A stretch of DNA of 26,386 bases from the NCBI GenBank assembly GCA_016296775.1, contig JAEDIE010000017.1, positions 1 to 26,386 of the forward strand, given 5' to 3'. The DNA comes from Bacilli bacterium (GTDB lineage: Bacteria; Bacillota_I; Bacilli_A; RFN20; CAG-826). The notes under the pieces were generated by a model. That model had not been told where the DNA came from. It was given only the letters and a program-made list of their open reading frames with translations, and did not search any database. Made by a program: the position numbers and the translations under genes. Of the stretch, positions 16,320 to 23,742 are shown in pieces (the first letter of the stretch is position 1; each line of letters opens with the position of its first letter).

Positions 16320-16811
16320 ATGTTTATGAAAAGAGGTTTATTAACCTTAGCTGCTGCAGCTTGTTTAGTTGGCCTTGCAAGTTGTTCATCAGCACCAAGT
16401 ACAGATGGTTTTGAAGAAAATCCAGATGATTTTGTAAAAACCGATTTAACTTTAGCTCTTGTTGGTGATTTAAAGATTGATGGTACACCTGTTTGGGATC
16501 CAGCCGGTTCTCAAGATACTGAAGCTTTAAGATTACACAAAGATGAAACAAGAGATGGAATCTACACTATTACAATTGATATTCCAACAGATGCTTCATT
16601 TAAAGTAATTGCTGGTAGAGCATGGGGAGCTCCAGATTATGGATATGCTAAAGTTGATGTCGAAAAATCTACAGCTGATAAGATTAAAGAAGCCGGTGGA
16701 AATATTGGAATCGTTACTGGTGGAAGAATGACACTTGATTTTTATGAATACCCATTCTTAAATTCTGATAAGATTAACCCAGATAAAACTCTTATCATTA
16801 CAATCGAATAA
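16320..16811 (+). CDS. Small lipoprotein, possible alpha-glucan-binding domain
   Basis: I do not recognise this 163-residue protein with certainty. It has a lipoprotein signal (hydrophobic residues 6-20, lipobox LASC with Cys22), so it should be anchored on the outer face of the membrane. After a short acidic linker comes one beta-rich domain (about 41-163). It has the pattern VGDLKIDG..VWDP, GIYTITIDIP, FKVIAGRAWG and YGYAKV, reminiscent of the X25/CBM or SusE/F-type starch-binding modules of pullulanases. That likeness is inference from sequence style. It lies between malK and malE, with a strong AGGAGG site (16304-16309) 10 nt upstream. A surface protein that holds starch or maltodextrin near the binding protein fits this position. 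A second ATG at 16326 is an equally possible start. A function unrelated to sugar is not excluded. Confidence 0.8.
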   Translation: MFMKRGLLTLAAAACLVGLASCSSAPSTDGFEENPDDFVKTDLTLALVGDLKIDGTPVWDPAGSQDTEALRLHKDETRDGIYTITIDIPTDASFKVIAGRAWGAPDYGYAKVDVEKSTADKIKEAGGNIGIVTGGRMTLDFYEYPFLNSDKINPDKTLIITIE

Positions 16812-16834
16812 TCGAATTTTTAAAGGAGAAAACT

Positions 16835-18133
16835 ATGAAATTAAAAAATATTAAATTAATTGCTGTTAGTTTAGTTGCTTTAGGTGCAGCTGGCGGATTA
16901 GCTTCATGTAGTAGTGGTACATCTACAACAAAGATTGTTGTTTGGGCACCATCAGAAGAAGAAGCTGTTATTAAAGAAGTTGTTGATAAGTACAACAAAA
17001 CAGCCGAATTCAAAATTAATTATACATTTACAGCTGTTAGTGAAGCAGATGGTGGTACAACTTTAGGAAATGACCCACAAGTTAAAAATGCTCCAGCTCT
17101 TGTTGCTGCTGCTGATGACCACATTTTCTCACTTGCTCAAAAGAAGATTGTTCAAAAATTACCAACCGCTTGGAAAGAATTTGTAACAACAGAAAATACT
17201 GAAGTTGCTATTAAAGGTGCTTCATATAATGGTGAAGTCTATGGTTTCCCAATTTCAACAGACAACGGTTATTTCTTATATTATAATAAGGAAGTTATTA
17301 AAGAATCAGATAAAGGTACATTAGAAGGTATCTTAGCTGCTTGTAAAGCTGCTAATAAGAAATTCAGAATGGATCTTGCAAATGGTTGGTATGTCAACTC
17401 AATTCCACAAGCTCAAGGTATTACTGGAACAGATTCATTATCATTTGCTGCTGATCAAGATGGTATTGCAATTTATAATATTGGTTGGGATACCGATATT
17501 TCAGCTAAAGCTTTCAAAGCTGTCAGTGAATTAATCAATGTCACATATAAAGATACCTTAATTATGGGTGCTGACGATGTTATGACAGGTGGATTCCAAG
17601 ATGAATCAGTTGTTGCTGGTGTTAGCGGAACTTGGATGCAACCAGCTCTTGAAAATGCTATTGGAAAAGATAATCTTGGTGCATGCAAATTACCTACATT
17701 CAGTGTCGATGGAACAGCTCACCAAATGGCTTCATTCACCGGAACAAAAGTTTATGTCATTAACAAATATAGACCATCAGAAGAACAAAGAATGGCAGCC
17801 GATTTAGGTAAATTATTAACTTCAAAAGAAGCTCAACTTGTTAGATTTAGAGTAAGAAATTCACTTCCATGTAATAAAGCTGCATTAGAAGATGAAGCTT
17901 ACACAGCAAATATTACTCTTGGTGGAGCAGCTCTTGTTGAACAAAACCAATTCGCAGCAGTTCAATCTCAATCTGCTGAAGGAAGATACTGGGATGTCGG
18001 AAAAGCTATGGGTCAAGCTATCTATGATGGCAAACTTAGTGAAACAGATGCTGCTGGTGCAACTCATACTGTAGAAGAATGGAAAGCTTTCTTAACAACT
18101 CAATGTAACGTTTTAAGAAAGAGCGGAAAGTAA
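16835..18133 (+). CDS. malE: Maltodextrin-type solute-binding lipoprotein
   Basis: Extracellular sugar-binding component of the ABC importer, 432 residues, usual size for cluster B binding proteins. The lipobox is LASC with Cys25, followed by a Ser/Thr linker. The mature part starts with KIVVWAPSEEEAVIKEVVDKYN and contains the MalE-like stretches VYGFPISTDNGYFLYYNKEV, ALVAAADDHIFSLAQKK and a C-terminal helical region. AAAGGAG lies 6 nt before the ATG. It follows the small lipoprotein gene by 23 nt and is separated from malF by 155 nt of structured RNA, so it can be expressed above the permeases. Codon use is richer in C-ending and Ala codons than the polymerase genes, as expected for an abundant protein. 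The glucan specificity is inferred from the amylase and pullulanase downstream. Confidence 0.93.
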   Translation: MKLKNIKLIAVSLVALGAAGGLASCSSGTSTTKIVVWAPSEEEAVIKEVVDKYNKTAEFKINYTFTAVSEADGGTTLGNDPQVKNAPALVAAADDHIFSLAQKKIVQKLPTAWKEFVTTENTEVAIKGASYNGEVYGFPISTDNGYFLYYNKEVIKESDKGTLEGILAACKAANKKFRMDLANGWYVNSIPQAQGITGTDSLSFAADQDGIAIYNIGWDTDISAKAFKAVSELINVTYKDTLIMGADDVMTGGFQDESVVAGVSGTWMQPALENAIGKDNLGACKLPTFSVDGTAHQMASFTGTKVYVINKYRPSEEQRMAADLGKLLTSKEAQLVRFRVRNSLPCNKAALEDEAYTANITLGGAALVEQNQFAAVQSQSAEGRYWDVGKAMGQAIYDGKLSETDAAGATHTVEEWKAFLTTQCNVLRKSGK

Positions 18134-18148
18134 TTAACTAAAGTTTAT

Positions 18149-18183
18149 TTGAACTAACGGTTTAATGCCGTTAGTTCAATTTT
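18149..18183 (+). terminator. Attenuator-type hairpin after malE
   Basis: TTGAACTAACGG (18149-18160) pairs perfectly with CCGTTAGTTCAA (18168-18179) around a 7-nt loop. Only four Ts follow (18180-18183), so termination is probably partial. A partial stop here would make malE mRNA more abundant than malF, as is common for binding-protein operons. Confidence 0.75.
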
Positions 18184-18262
18184 ATAGTGAAAAATGAACT
18201 ATAAAAAATATCCAAATGATTCTAAGTTTTTGTTTTTAACAAATTAAGGCTTAGAATATTTG
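18180..18262 (+). promoter_or_regulatory. Further hairpins in the malE-malF gap
   Basis: TTTTATAGT (18180-18188) pairs with ACTATAAAA (18198-18206); this uses the same Ts that would terminate after the previous stem, so the two compete. Then 18213-18226 pairs with 18250-18262 (13 bp, one bulged G at 18218), enclosing an inner TTTGTT/AACAAA stem (18229-18234 and 18238-18243). The malF ribosome binding site GGAGG (18277-18281) lies just downstream and is free. Confidence 0.55.
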
Positions 18263-18288
18263 TCTTTATAACTATTGGAGGAAATAAA

Positions 18289-21189
18289 ATGGAACAGGAA
18301 GAAAAAGGTATAAATACCAATACCGATTCTAGTGTTTTTACACGTAAAGTTCGCCTTCTCAGTAAACCAAGATATTTCTTTGGTAACGTTGGATCCGCAT
18401 TATTAAAAGCTATTCTTTGGGTATGTGATTTAATTTTGTCAATGATTTTATCAATTTGGCATTTCATTAAATTAATAGGTATTTATTGCTATAAGGGTGT
18501 AATTATCGCTTATAAATTTGTAAAAAGAAAATGTCACCAATTCCTTTATAACGATTGGAGTGGTAGAGTTTCTTTTTTAATTTTTGGAGTCTCTAGTTTG
18601 GCCCATGGTCAAATTGTTAATGGAATACTATATTTAGTTTTTGAAATTGCCTACATTGCTTTGTTTGTTCTCTATGGTGTTCCGGCAATTGGAATGCTTA
18701 AGACACTAGGAACTATTGCAAATAGTGGTACTGGTGGTGACGGAGAATTTGGACAAGCTGGTGGTGGACATAACTCAATTTTAATTCTTATTTATGGATT
18801 ATTATGGGTTTTATCAATTATTGTCTTCATTTATATTTGGTTAAGAAGTATAAATAGCGGCTATACAAATTATAGAATTAAAAATTTCAAATCTTTTGAA
18901 AATATTATTAATAAGAATAAAGAGTTTTCAACTCAATTAGATGCTCAAATTGAAATTGCTTATAAAGATGGTGTATCAAAAAGTAATTTTATTAAACTTC
19001 ATAAAGAAGAAATTAATGAATATTATCTTTGTTTTGAAGATAAATTTGAAATTAATTATACATCATATTTAGTTTCTGAAACAATTTCTGCTGCCTATGA
19101 TCAAAATAAGGCCATAGCTAAGCAAGAAAAAGTTATTGCAAAATTAGTTGAGAAAAGAGATAAACTTAGCGCAAAATTGGATGCTAGTTTAGCCACATTT
19201 ATTGCTAATCAAGAAAAAAGAATTGATACCTACACTAAAAGAGTTAATTCAAAATATGCTAACTCAGATTTAAGTCAAGAAGATATTGATTTAGTTATTA
19301 ATGATTATGTAACTGATTTTAAAGAAATTGAAGATGGTAAATTAGAAAGCGAAAAAGGAAAGAACGCTTCTAAATTAAATAAAATCAATAACAAAATTAA
19401 GAAGGAAAATCATAGGTTAAGTGAAATTAAAAAGACCTATTCTCCTTATGCTTATACTTCTGAAACAATCAACAACTCAAATTATGGAAAATTCAATGTT
19501 TATCATATTAAAGTTGCTAAATATGAAACTTGGAAACGTTTCTTAAGCAATTATGATACATTTATCGATGTTTACACTTCTTCGATTGGACATTTTGCTG
19601 AAAAGAATTCTGAAAACATCGAAGAAAAAGCTAGAATTAAAGAAGAAGCCGATAGAAAAATAGCTGAAATTAATGCTAAATATGACGATTTTGAACGTAG
19701 AAGAGCTGACATTAATAAACAAATTAAGGCTTTAAAAGATGAACATTTAGCAAATATTAAAGCAATTAAAGCTAATTCTTCTATTGATGATTTAAAACGT
19801 ATTGATCTTCTTGAAGAGGAAGAAGTTAAATACATTCACGAGAATACAATTTTAATGAATTCCTTAAATGAATTTCCAAGCGTTAAAAATGCTAAAGCTA
19901 TGAGAAAAGAAGAAATTAAAGAAGTTACTCATGCTTGTAAACGTGATTTAAAGTATTTAAAAACTAATTTTAATGAACAATCATATTGTTTACAAAATTT
20001 AAAAGACTATATGATGATTAATTACAAATTTACTTACAAAGAGACTAATGAGTTTGTTAATTATATGGGAATTAATGTTGTAAATGGAGAAGTTATCTTA
20101 AAAAATGATTGTTTGAGTGCTAAAGAAAAACTTGAATCAATTGAATGTGAAGAAAGCGAATACTTAGAAACTCACGAAAGTAAATATGAAGGTAAATCAA
20201 AAACATTTGCACAACAAATGAAATCATTGTTTAATGAAAAATTTAACATTACAATACTTTCTTTACCTTTAACTGGAATAATTTTATTTACAATCGTTCC
20301 TTTATTATTCTCTGTTCTTGTTGCATTTACAAACTTCTCAAAAGGACATGTTCCTCCAACAGATTTATTTACTTGGAATGGATTAACTAACTTTATAAAT
20401 CTTTTCAACGCAGATCCTGAAAGTGATTTAGCAATTCTTCCAATTGCTATTGGAAAAACGGTTACATGGACCTTGATATGGGCTCTTGTTGCTACATTCT
20501 CTAATTATATATTAGGTATTATTGTCGCTTTAATGATTAATAAGCAAGGCATTAAGTTAAAGAAATTATGGAGAACAGTTTTTGTTCTTACAATTGCTAT
20601 CCCACAATTTATTTCTCTTATGAGTATTGGTATTTTGCTTAAAGATACTGGTGCTATTGGTAGTCTTTATTTTAACTTATTTGGATCTAAATTAGGTTTT
20701 GCTGAAAATAGTGATAACAACGCTTTATTATCCAAGATAATTATTATTCTTGTTAATATTTGGGTTGGTATTCCTTATACTATTTTATCAACAACCGGTA
20801 TTTTACTTAATATTCCTAAAGATTTATATGAATCCGCTAAAGTCGATGGAGCTGGCACTGTTACTCAATTCGTAAAAATTACAATGCCTTACATTCTCTT
20901 TGTTACTGGACCATATTTAATTACTCAGTTTATTGGAAATATTAATAACTTCAATGTTATATACTTCCTCACTGGTGGAGGACCAGCCTATCCAGGTAGC
21001 GCTTTAGCTGGTCTTGGTTATACCGATCTTTTAATAACTTTCTTATATAAGTTAGTTACGAATACTTCCAACCCACAATATGGTATTGCTAGTGCAGTTG
21101 GTATTGTTATATTCGTTATTTGTTCATTTATATCTATTGTTATGTATAACAAGTCTGGATCAGTAAAAGAGGAGGATCAATTCCAATAA
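18289..21189 (+). CDS. malF: MalF-type sugar permease with a large coiled-coil insertion
   Basis: Membrane subunit of the maltodextrin importer, but 966 residues instead of the usual 300-515. Layout: a hydrophobic hairpin-like region (about 38-78), a Firmicutes MdxF-like segment FLIFGVSSLAHGQIVNGILY running into a membrane helix (about 94-130), a Gly-rich loop, and another helix (163-187). Next come about 450 residues rich in Lys, Glu, Asn and Ala, with long predicted coiled-coil stretches (about 270-385 and 440-525). The normal permease core begins at about 650: FTIVPLLFSVLVAFTNF (667-683) matches the third helix of E. coli MalF, and the EAA loop is ESAKVDGAGTVTQFVKITMP (848-867). Positive residues at 79-93 and 185-201 place the insert in the cytoplasm. 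There is no large periplasmic P2 loop. GGAGG lies 7 nt upstream. The frame is uninterrupted, so I regard it as one real protein. Confidence 0.92.
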   Translation: MEQEEKGINTNTDSSVFTRKVRLLSKPRYFFGNVGSALLKAILWVCDLILSMILSIWHFIKLIGIYCYKGVIIAYKFVKRKCHQFLYNDWSGRVSFLIFGVSSLAHGQIVNGILYLVFEIAYIALFVLYGVPAIGMLKTLGTIANSGTGGDGEFGQAGGGHNSILILIYGLLWVLSIIVFIYIWLRSINSGYTNYRIKNFKSFENIINKNKEFSTQLDAQIEIAYKDGVSKSNFIKLHKEEINEYYLCFEDKFEINYTSYLVSETISAAYDQNKAIAKQEKVIAKLVEKRDKLSAKLDASLATFIANQEKRIDTYTKRVNSKYANSDLSQEDIDLVINDYVTDFKEIEDGKLESEKGKNASKLNKINNKIKKENHRLSEIKKTYSPYAYTSETINNSNYGKFNVYHIKVAKYETWKRFLSNYDTFIDVYTSSIGHFAEKNSENIEEKARIKEEADRKIAEINAKYDDFERRRADINKQIKALKDEHLANIKAIKANSSIDDLKRIDLLEEEEVKYIHENTILMNSLNEFPSVKNAKAMRKEEIKEVTHACKRDLKYLKTNFNEQSYCLQNLKDYMMINYKFTYKETNEFVNYMGINVVNGEVILKNDCLSAKEKLESIECEESEYLETHESKYEGKSKTFAQQMKSLFNEKFNITILSLPLTGIILFTIVPLLFSVLVAFTNFSKGHVPPTDLFTWNGLTNFINLFNADPESDLAILPIAIGKTVTWTLIWALVATFSNYILGIIVALMINKQGIKLKKLWRTVFVLTIAIPQFISLMSIGILLKDTGAIGSLYFNLFGSKLGFAENSDNNALLSKIIIILVNIWVGIPYTILSTTGILLNIPKDLYESAKVDGAGTVTQFVKITMPYILFVTGPYLITQFIGNINNFNVIYFLTGGGPAYPGSALAGLGYTDLLITFLYKLVTNTSNPQYGIASAVGIVIFVICSFISIVMYNKSGSVKEEDQFQ

Positions 21190-21190
21190 T

Positions 21191-22078
21191 ATGAAAAGTT
21201 TAAAAGCAGGACGTATTATCTCAAATACTGTCATTTATATAATTTTAATTATTATGTCAATTTTATGGGTTTTACCTATAATTTGGCTTGTATTACAATC
21301 CTTCTCAGCTGATGGTTTAGCTTCTAGATCGAGACTTATTCCAAATAATTTCACATTTGATAACTATATTAACTTAATTACAGGAAGTTCAAGTAGTGAT
21401 GCTGTTGTTCATGCTCTTGATGGAAAATTTCCAATATGGTTATTAAATACCTTAATTGTTTCTGTTCTTGTTTGTGTTATTTCAACAGTCTTTGTTCTTG
21501 GTACAGCTTATGCTTTATCAAGATTTAGATTCAAGGGTAGAACATTATTAATGAAAATGAATCTTGTTATTGGTATGTTCCCTGGATTTCTTTCAATGAT
21601 TATCATGTATTGGGTAATGAAAGAAATATTCCATCTTCAAGGTTCATATTGGTCACTTGTTATTATTTATAGTGCTGGAGCAGGTGGAGGATATTATATT
21701 TCTAAAGGCTTCTTTGATACGATTTCAAAATCAATTGATGAAGCCGCTATGATTGATGGTGCTACTAAATCCCAAATTTTCTGGCAAATCATTCTTCCTC
21801 TTGCAAAACCTATCGTTGTTTATACTATTCTTACATCATTTATGGGCCCATGGGGTGAATATGTCACATCAAGTTATATTGTTGGACTTCAAAACATCGA
21901 TAACTGGACTGTCGCAATTGGACTTTATAAGATGATGTCTGATTATCAATATTCAATTACATACTACACTCAGTTTGCAGCTGGAGGTGTATGTGTTGCT
22001 ATTCCAATTACCGCTTTATTCTTAGGACTTCAAAAATACTATGTTAGCGGTGTTACTGGAGGAGCAGTTAAAGGTTAA
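21191..22078 (+). CDS. malG: MalG-type sugar permease
   Basis: Second membrane subunit of the importer, 295 residues, normal length. It has six hydrophobic segments, starting with an N-terminal helix (about 10-32), and the EAA coupling loop SIDEAAMIDGATKSQIFWQIILPLAKP, which contacts the ATPase. A typical C-terminal end follows (LGLQKYYVSGVTGGAVKG). The ATG is 1 nt after the malF stop; AGGAGG (21170-21175) is 15 nt upstream inside malF, a long spacing that suggests coupling. Together with malF, malK and malE it completes a CUT1-family importer for oligosaccharides. Unlike malF, it carries no extra domain. Confidence 0.95.
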   Translation: MKSLKAGRIISNTVIYIILIIMSILWVLPIIWLVLQSFSADGLASRSRLIPNNFTFDNYINLITGSSSSDAVVHALDGKFPIWLLNTLIVSVLVCVISTVFVLGTAYALSRFRFKGRTLLMKMNLVIGMFPGFLSMIIMYWVMKEIFHLQGSYWSLVIIYSAGAGGGYYISKGFFDTISKSIDEAAMIDGATKSQIFWQIILPLAKPIVVYTILTSFMGPWGEYVTSSYIVGLQNIDNWTVAIGLYKMMSDYQYSITYYTQFAAGGVCVAIPITALFLGLQKYYVSGVTGGAVKG

Positions 22079-22083
22079 AAATT

Positions 22084-23733
22084 ATGAAGAAGAAATTATT
22101 AAAATGTTCATTAATAATTGCTTCTTTCATCGTTTCAAGTTGCTCAAACCCATCTCCATCTTGTGATCCTGACTTTGAAGATTGCTCTTCTTTAGTTAGT
22201 GTCAAGATGGACGATGATAAAAACAAGAATTATGTTTTGGACCCTTCTTCGTCAAACGAGAAGGGTTCTGTTAATTATGAGATATTTATTAGATCATTTT
22301 ATGATTCTAATAACGATGGAATTGGCGATTTTAATGGAGTTAAAGAAAAATTACCTTATCTTAAAGAGTTAGGTGTTAAAGATATTTGGCTTATGCCTTT
22401 TAATAAGACTAATTCCTATCATGGATATGATGTAGTTTCTTATTATGATGTTAATCCAGATTATGGTACAATCGATGATTTAATTGCATTAGTCAATGAA
22501 GCAAAAAAATACAATATTGGTATTGTAATGGATTTAGTTATAAATCATTCAAGTAAATTTAATCCATGGTTTAACGAGTCCTATAATGATTATTATAATG
22601 GTGTAAGTGGAGAATTTAGTAAAGCTGATTGGTATATTTGGAGTTTTGATCCTTTAGGTGGTTATCATAAATATAAAGATTTATATTATGAAGGTGATTT
22701 TGATTCATCAATGCCTGATTTCAATCTTTCATCAATTTCATTAAGAGAAGAAATCAAAAAAGTAGTTAAATATTGGATCGATTTAGGAATTCAAGGTTTT
22801 AGATTAGATGCCGTTTTATATTATTATTACAATAATACTGAAAGTAACGTAGAATTCTTAAAGTGGCTAAAAGATTATATCAATACAATAAATGATGAGG
22901 TCTATTTAGTTGGTGAATGTTGGACTAGTAATCAAACAGTTAATGATTATTATAAATCAGGAGCTGAATCTTTCTTTGATTTTGGTAGTTCAGTTAAAGG
23001 AAATGGATATGATTCAATAATTGGAGTTGCTAAAGGGGTAAATGATGCTAAAAGTTTTTCTTCATTTATCGAAAATAAAGAAAATGTTAGAAAAGAAAAT
23101 AATCCTAATGGTTACTCGAGTTACTTTTTAAGTAATCATGATATGGATAGAGTTAGTAAGAATTGCTATGGAGACTATGCTAAATCTGTCGCTTCTTGCT
23201 ACTTATTACTTCCAGGAACACCATATATTTATTATGGAGAAGAAATCGAAATGATTGGTGAAAGATGCACTTCTCCTGATGATTTAAGTGATGTAAAACG
23301 CCGTTTACCAATGGTTTGGTCGAAATCTAATTCAACAGGAAAATGTAAATTCCCAGAGCAATCAAGAAAAGATTTAGACAATACAAAACAAGTTGAAAAT
23401 GGTGTAGATGATATGTTAAAAGTTAACTATTCTTTGATTAATCACTATAAAAAAGTAATTAATGTAAGGAATAAATATCCATTTATAAAACATTCAATAT
23501 ATAAAGATTTAACTAATGATGTAAATGGAAATACTAAAGTCTTAACTTACGAATTAAGTTTAAAAGACGAAAGAATTGTAGTTGTTCAAAACTTCAATTC
23601 TGTAAATGTCGAAGTTGATGTTTCTAAAGTTGGTACAACAATTTTAGATTCGATTAATACTACACAAAAAGTTCCAACAATTAATAATGGAAAATTAAAA
23701 ATAGGTGCTTTTTCAACTGTTATATTAAAGTGA
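22084..23733 (+). CDS. GH13 alpha-amylase-type lipoprotein
   Basis: Glycoside hydrolase acting on alpha-1,4-glucans, 549 residues, membrane-anchored outside the cell through a lipobox VSSC (Cys20). The catalytic barrel runs from about 62. A Ca-binding-type loop DSNNDGIGD (74-82), YHGYDV (112-117) and DLVINHSS (150-157) lead to nucleophile Asp242 (GFRLDAV), acid/base Glu278 (LVGECW) and Asp353 (SNHDMDR). A C-terminal beta domain closes the protein. Region V reads MPDFN (210-214), near the MPDLN of GH13 subfamily 36, so the exact specificity (amylase or alpha-glucosidase/neopullulanase-like) is open. It starts 5 nt after malG. It stops at TGA (23731-23733), which is part of the ribosome binding site for the next gene and is followed two codons later by an in-frame TAA. 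Confidence 0.93.
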   Translation: MKKKLLKCSLIIASFIVSSCSNPSPSCDPDFEDCSSLVSVKMDDDKNKNYVLDPSSSNEKGSVNYEIFIRSFYDSNNDGIGDFNGVKEKLPYLKELGVKDIWLMPFNKTNSYHGYDVVSYYDVNPDYGTIDDLIALVNEAKKYNIGIVMDLVINHSSKFNPWFNESYNDYYNGVSGEFSKADWYIWSFDPLGGYHKYKDLYYEGDFDSSMPDFNLSSISLREEIKKVVKYWIDLGIQGFRLDAVLYYYYNNTESNVEFLKWLKDYINTINDEVYLVGECWTSNQTVNDYYKSGAESFFDFGSSVKGNGYDSIIGVAKGVNDAKSFSSFIENKENVRKENNPNGYSSYFLSNHDMDRVSKNCYGDYAKSVASCYLLLPGTPYIYYGEEIEMIGERCTSPDDLSDVKRRLPMVWSKSNSTGKCKFPEQSRKDLDNTKQVENGVDDMLKVNYSLINHYKKVINVRNKYPFIKHSIYKDLTNDVNGNTKVLTYELSLKDERIVVVQNFNSVNVEVDVSKVGTTILDSINTTQKVPTINNGKLKIGAFSTVILK

Positions 23734-23742
23734 GGATAAAAA

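Noticed and set aside
17589..17807. Overlapping + strand frames inside malE (also 17892-18074)
   Set aside because: They lie within conserved binding-protein sequence in another frame and have no start signals.
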